DNA of 64,000 bases from Strigamia acuminata. Lineage: Eukaryota > Arthropoda > Chilopoda > Geophilomorpha > Linotaeniidae. Under the pieces are notes generated by a model. The model made no database searches. It had not been told where the DNA came from and worked only from the letters and a program-made list of their open reading frames with translations. Shown one piece after another: positions 58,927 through 64,000 of the stretch. Location of the stretch: the NCBI GenBank assembly GCA_949358305.1, contig OX442324.1:3912001-3976000 (forward strand), in the 5' to 3' direction. Every line of letters starts with the position of its first letter. The stretch's first letter is position 1. The position numbers and the translations under genes were made by a program.

Positions 58927-60831
58927 TGAATATTGGCAAACAAGTGACATTTACTTCACCAAATACTCTGTAAAAACATAAAAGCTCAAAAGGGAGCTAG
59001 CTCTTTTTTACTTTTTTTTTTTTTAAATTGGTTAAAGTTGTGATCCAAAATACTGTGAAGTAAAACATCAAATCCTTGGTTTTCTTACACTACACAAGAT
59101 GAAAAATAAACGGTAAACCTTTTTAAGAAAACTTTTAACACGACCATTTAGTACTTTTAAAGCTGGTAGTATTTTTTTTTTTTACTTTTTTTATATAGAT
59201 ATATACTTTTAGATGCACGTTTCAACCAATAATAATAAGTAGATACGAGATAAACAAGATATTTAAGAAAAAAACAGTTTTTTTCTTGTTAAAAGTTTTC
59301 TAAGTTTAATTTAGCGTATTTCATGCCACCAACTAATTCTTTTGTACAACGGTTTTCCTAGGAACAGTTGGCAATATTTTTTTTTTTTTACAATTTGAGA
59401 AAGAGGGGAAAATTGTTCACCTAAACTACCACTAAAACACCTTTTTCAGGTACAAAAAAATTTTAAAAAAGTGAGCTTTGTACACTGTAATGAAATTTTC
59501 TAAACTTTTTAATAATGCTATTTAGGAATGTGGCTATCTTCTACTCAATTTGTAATAAAAAATAAATTAAAAAATGAGGGAATGAAAAACGAAAAAAATT
59601 ATCTTTGGCAGTCAAAAAAATTTTTTTTTTTTAAGAATTAAAAATACACATTAAACAAAAGTTCCAAGTGAAAAATAAAAATGTATAAGTGCGCACAAAA
59701 AATACTCACTCTACCTGAGCAATTTTTAAGAAAAAAAAAATGTTTGTAAATTATTTTTTGATTTCTTTTTTTTTAATACTTTCTTTAAAGTTACAAATAA
59801 AGTATAAAGTGTAAATTTTTAGATTTCTTAAAGTATACAAACAAAAAAAAATTATAAACGTTAATCGAGGTAATCTATAAAAAACAATTACCGACTGCAC
59901 TTATTCACTTGGACAATTTTTTTTGAACTTTTTCCAATTTTTTTATGATTTTTTTTATGATTTTTTTGTTAGCACAATAATTTGTAAAAAAAAAAAAAAA
60001 GAATAATAATAATAATAAAACAAAAAACGAAAATAGAGAAGAAAAAAATAAAGGAGAAAAACAAAAGTTTGTAAGCGTGATTAACCTAGCCTACACCTGA
60101 GATCAAATAACTTTTTTGTTTCTAATTCTGTACACTTAAAAAAAGCAATTATTAATTATTGCCACCATATTTTCCAAAACGTTTTCTTAAATTTTTTCCA
60201 TTTTCGGGGTTATGATAAATGGTTCTTACACATTTGACACGTTTTCATGTCTAAATAAACAAATAATTTTTTTTTTATTTAAATATCACAGTAATATTAG
60301 AGTTGACTGAGCCTACTTTAAATTTAACCAAAAAAAAAAAATTAGCTATAATTGCTGAAGTTTTTTTTTTTTTTAGTCTAGGCTACAGATGTATTTAGGG
60401 TTCCCACGGAAACCCAAAAAATTTAAAAATAAAAAAAATGGAATTTAAATTAAACTGTAAAAATAAAAAGAATAAAAATAAAAATCAATACAAGTAATAA
60501 TAATTATATAATATTATAATAATAATAATCCGCTTTGCTTTATAATTACACTGTTTTGAAAACTAGTAACTATATTTTCTTTAAAGGGAAAGGTAAAACA
60601 TTTTAGGGGCTCCAAACAAAAACGAAAAAAAAAGAAAAAAAAAAATTACAAAAATTAAAAAAATTTAAAAACAAAAAACGAAAAAAAAAAACCGAGGAAA
60701 AAAAACTTTTTTTTTTCTTTTTTTTTTTAAAGCAAACGAAAAAATTCGGACAAAAATCCTGAAAAATATCCTCAATTTCCTTAGACAGAAAAACAGAAAA
60801 ACAGAAAAATAAAAAACCAATTTCCTTATTT

Positions 60832-63800
60832 TTAAATAATATATAAGGTATTCAAAACAAGAACGTGGTGGTTATTTTTGGCCAGTGTCACTACGAACCC
60901 CTCCGAGGTGATTTTCAGTCCACAGCAACGGCTTACTTTAACGTACGGACACTCAAACTCCGAAAGAAGAGACCCATCTCGTGAAAAAACCGCTACGTGA
61001 AACCGGTTGCCATGGCTGTCACCTACCAATACATCTCCCGCATCGCTGATGTCGATGCCGTTCGGGTAGTTAGTGATGTTTTCACAGCCGATGCGTCGCA
61101 GGAATTGGCCGTCTTCGCTGAACACCACCACACAGTGACCCTTAAAGTCGCAGACAAAAAACTCCTTTCCGCTGATCGCAATATCCGAAGGCTCTCGCAT
61201 GTAGTCGCTGCAATCAAACCAACGAAGAAGATCGCCGCTTTCCGAAATCACGAAAACAGTGGGCGAAACGCTATCCACAGCCACTATGTGTCCTTGGTTA
61301 GTTATGGCTAAACCAGCCACAATATCTATATATCTGCAGTGGGCAAACACGTTACACAAATGTTAATTAGAAATCAAATTCAACCAACAAATCCACGTAA
61401 CTTAGGGTGCAAATGTCAGTAAATTAATTACTAAAAAGGATTTTTTTTTAATTTTGTACATTTAAAGCGAATCACCATTATTAGCCAATCAACTGTGCCT
61501 ATTTATTTGATTGGCTAATAAGGTCGTCGCTTTTTTTTCTTTTCTTAAACCAAAATTACCGTAAAGCTTCAAATTGCGGCCCGGGTGGTTATTTATTTTT
61601 TAAACTCCAGCGCTCATTCGGGCCCGATGGATATCTAAAAAATCGCTGATTTTGTCCAAAAGATTAAAGTTTTCTTGTAAAAATCAGCAATTTTCACACG
61701 AATTTCATCGTTTTTTAAAACAAACACCGACATCTATTCAAAAGTCACCGATTTTTTGAAAAAATTAGTGATTTTTCCATAAAAATCGGTGATTTTTATG
61801 ACCCCCAGCAGTTACTGCCTTTATTGCCCGGCCCCCATATGAGCCCGGCCGTAATTTGAAGCTTTACAATAAACCAATTTTGTTTTAAACGAGTTTAGTT
61901 ACTCGAGAAAATAAAAAGGATTACACATCCGGTTTTGTTTTAACGAGTTTTTACACGACAAATCCTTTGTTAAATCACGACACTTTCATACATCCCACAC
62001 ACAAAAAAATCGACTCACCTGATAGCAATCTTTTTAATGAAATGACCGTTTTTTGTAAATATTTGCATCCGAGATCTTTCATTGCCCCGATCACACACGA
62101 CGAACTTGCCCGATGTTCTCATCACAGCAACTTTGCGTGGGTACCATAGTTGTCCCTCTTCTTTGCCAGGAATTCCAAATTGGTACTTAAATTCACCTGT
62201 CTTCTCAAAAACCTATCCCAAAAAAAAAATATTAAAAAAAAAAAAAAAAAAAATTAAATTTAATAAAAAATTTCAGTTTTTTCATGTTCCCTCCCCCATA
62301 CTTGAATTCGATGATTATTAGTATCAGCTACAATTATATCCTCTTCAATTCCTAAACAAAAACCGTGTGGAGAGTTGAACTGCCCTTTACCAGGTCCCAA
62401 TTGGCCAAATTTGCATCTAATTTAAAAAAAAAAAAAATTTCAAAACTTCAATTATTCGCCGCAATAACTCTTTATTACCTAATCTGCATTGGATTTAACT
62501 TCGCCGTCGCACTCCGCGGTGCTGCAAAAGCAGACTGGTTAAACGAATTCATAGCTGAAACAATAGATAAAATACATTTCATTTCTTTTCATTTTATCCT
62601 CACGAAAAACTCTCCGCCTTACCCGACGTTGCCGCAAGCAATGAACTAATAGTTGTCCCTGACAAGCCTCCATTAAGATGTCCCATCGACGAACCATTTA
62701 GCAAATGATTCGAGTCCATGTGTGGACTCCCGCCCCGAATTAGAGTCGGCGAAGAAGCGGACGACAACGACTGCAAACTGCCATTAAGCAAAGCACCCAA
62801 CGCAGCGTGATCTAACGGAGACTGAGAAGAGACACCTCGTAAACCTTGAGTCTGACTCGGTGGCGGCGAATGTGTCGAACGTGACTGAGGACTAGGTAGA
62901 CCATCCAATCCTGAAACTACCTGTCCATTTAGAAGCAGCTGACCTGCAAATACAACAATTCAAATAAAAAATTTCCATTTTTCAATTTTTTAATTTTTTT
63001 TTAATTTACTTGTCAATCCTTGATTTCCCAAAGATACAGAACCAAGTTTCGCCAAAGCCGAAAGATTGTTTAGCGCATTTAGATGGCTGCTCGTTGGGCA
63101 TAGCGTGTCTCCAGCTGCTGACGTGATGATATCAGCAATCGTAAGTGTGGTGGGGCTGTGAGTATCACGCGATCGGTCAGCCAATGATGCCAAATGCGCC
63201 AAGTTAAAGTCCGATACAGACGAAGGTGTCAAATCTGCAGCAGTTGTGCTGTCCGAACTTAACACGCCTGACGGCAAAACAAATCCTTCACTTTCAAAAG
63301 ATGAATGCATTGGAGACATTTGGTTGCTGTCTTTGGATTGCTGATCCTTCTTGAAATAGCCGAAAGTCATCTGGAATGAATTCAACAAATTAAACCCACC
63401 AATCTTTCAAATTCAACCATAATTAAGTTAAGAGTGGATTAAGTGCACTTAATTCATCTTTTTCTTTATTTATAGTTGAATTTAGGCCTTTTTAAAACCC
63501 ACAAATTTTATTTTTTTAAAGCTAATGAAACTTGTGGATTAAATTAGACAAAAAAAGCCAAAAATAAAAATAAACAAGGAAAGAATAAAATTTTTAAAAA
63601 CCTTCACGGAATCTTCAAATTTTTCTGGATCGCTCATGAATTCCAAACAAATGTTCACTTCAGGTTTAGGTGTATTATTGATTAAATACAATAATTGTGA
63701 ACCGACAATTCGTTTGAGCGACAAAACTTCAATGATGTCTCCGTGTTTGAGCAAGCGCTGAGTAAATTTGCACGCATCTTCAATTTTCTCGATGGTTTTT

Positions 63801-64000
63801 TCAACTCCATGGAAAGTGTCCATTATAGCCAATTCTTGATTTGTATGGAGTTGCTCAAGTTCAGATAGTAAATTTTCTTTCCGCTTTTCCAAAATTGCCT
63901 TGAAAAAATAAAACAAATTAAAGAAATTTTTAATTTAAAAATAAAAAATTGATAATTTTTTATTTTTTAAATTAAATTAATACCTTATAGCTTTGGTAGG
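60832..64000 (-). CDS. mei-P26: TRIM-NHL protein of the mei-P26/brat group, C-terminal 626 residues
   Basis: Minus-strand exons are 64000-63984 (partial), 63898-63602, 63370-63010, 62943-62623, 62554-62479, 62416-62302, 62212-62019 and 61333-60832. Phases agree throughout. Relatives bind mRNA through the NHL propeller and repress translation in germ-line and stem cells; those with a RING finger are also ubiquitin ligases. Residues 1-104 of the visible part are a B-box-associated coiled coil ([18 protein letters not shown]). Residues 105-356 are a low-complexity Ser/Asn/Gly/Leu linker, expected to be disordered. Residues 358-626 form the NHL propeller, about 269 residues for six blades, starting [19 protein letters not shown] and including [36 protein letters not shown] and [20 protein letters not shown]. 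It ends [13 protein letters not shown]. The blade sequences look closest to Drosophila mei-P26 from memory. RING and B-boxes lie beyond the window. The donor after 63602 (GTTTTT) is weak. Confidence 0.9.
61557..61871. mobile_element. Fold-back element inside a TRIM-NHL intron
   Basis: The left end TACCGTAAAGCTTCAAATTG matches the inverted right end TATTGTAAAGCTTCAAATTA. CGGCCCGG blocks follow each end, and AAAAATCGGTGATTTTT-type short palindromes fill the middle. Same architecture as 16934-17202. It occupies much of the 685-base intron 61334-62018. Confidence 0.75.

Larger units (their letters stand above)
54419..60831 (-). other. Very AT-rich region, probably in part the TRIM-NHL 3' UTR
   Basis: Contains long A and T runs, a GGAA microsatellite (55030-55059), a TAA microsatellite (57227-57271) and a TA microsatellite (58888-58926). 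No inverted-repeat transposon was noticed, unlike other gene-free stretches of similar size. The few open frames are A/T-biased (Lys, Asn, Ile, Phe) and unlike known families. Absence of insertions over 6 kb fits transcribed UTR sequence under constraint, an inference. Confidence 0.4.

Noticed and set aside
60997-61311. 104-codon plus-strand frame opposite the NHL exon
   Set aside because: Antisense shadow of a strongly recognised NHL-propeller exon.
63899-63916. Start of the TRIM-NHL coiled-coil exon as a translation start ([11 protein letters not shown]...)
   Set aside because: The first residues are translated intron. The exon begins after TTTCAAG at 63898 and continues the frame of 63984-64000.

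Overview
The window is AT-rich genomic DNA of an invertebrate animal. It has spliced genes whose introns range from 44-62 bases to more than 9 kb, long gene-poor stretches, many A/T runs, and a dense population of short terminal-inverted-repeat elements. The TRIM-NHL protein resembles the Drosophila mei-P26 group and the GRXCR-type gene resembles its insect relatives. A protostome, perhaps an arthropod, is therefore likely, but this is an inference from remembered protein families.

Layout. Bases 1-2517 are the 5' end of an LTR retrotransposon lying antisense: a 639-base LTR, a primer-binding site and 597 codons of Gag. The rest of the element lies before base 1. Next on the plus strand are the last five coding exons of aspartylglucosaminidase (AGA, 2807-15342), with a 7.9-kb intron. 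Bases 15343-22944 hold inverted-repeat elements, a 31-bp minisatellite and some unproven exon-like stretches, but no confirmed gene. A complete five-exon GRXCR-type gene occupies 22945-37505 (+). Bases 37506-46535 are mostly repeats, with a GC-richer promoter-like patch near 40.2-40.5 kb. A four-exon gene for a 158-residue secreted cysteine-rich EGF-domain protein runs 46536-48743 (+).

TIMM10B (52556-53146, -) and TXNDC9 (53617-54418, +) are compact housekeeping genes transcribed away from a shared 470-base promoter region. TXNDC9 then converges on a TRIM-NHL gene whose last eight exons lie on the minus strand at 60832-64000. The 6.4 kb between them is very AT-rich, has no convincing gene, and may be largely the long 3' UTR of the TRIM-NHL gene.

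The genes do not form a pathway. They cover lysosomal glycoprotein breakdown (AGA), an actin-bundle/redox-like scaffold family (GRXCR), mitochondrial inner-membrane protein import (TIMM10B), chaperonin/tubulin-related folding (TXNDC9) and post-transcriptional or ubiquitin regulation (TRIM-NHL). The most distinctive material is the uncharacterised EGF-domain secreted protein, and a group of otherwise different short elements that share TACCGTA-like ends next to TA.
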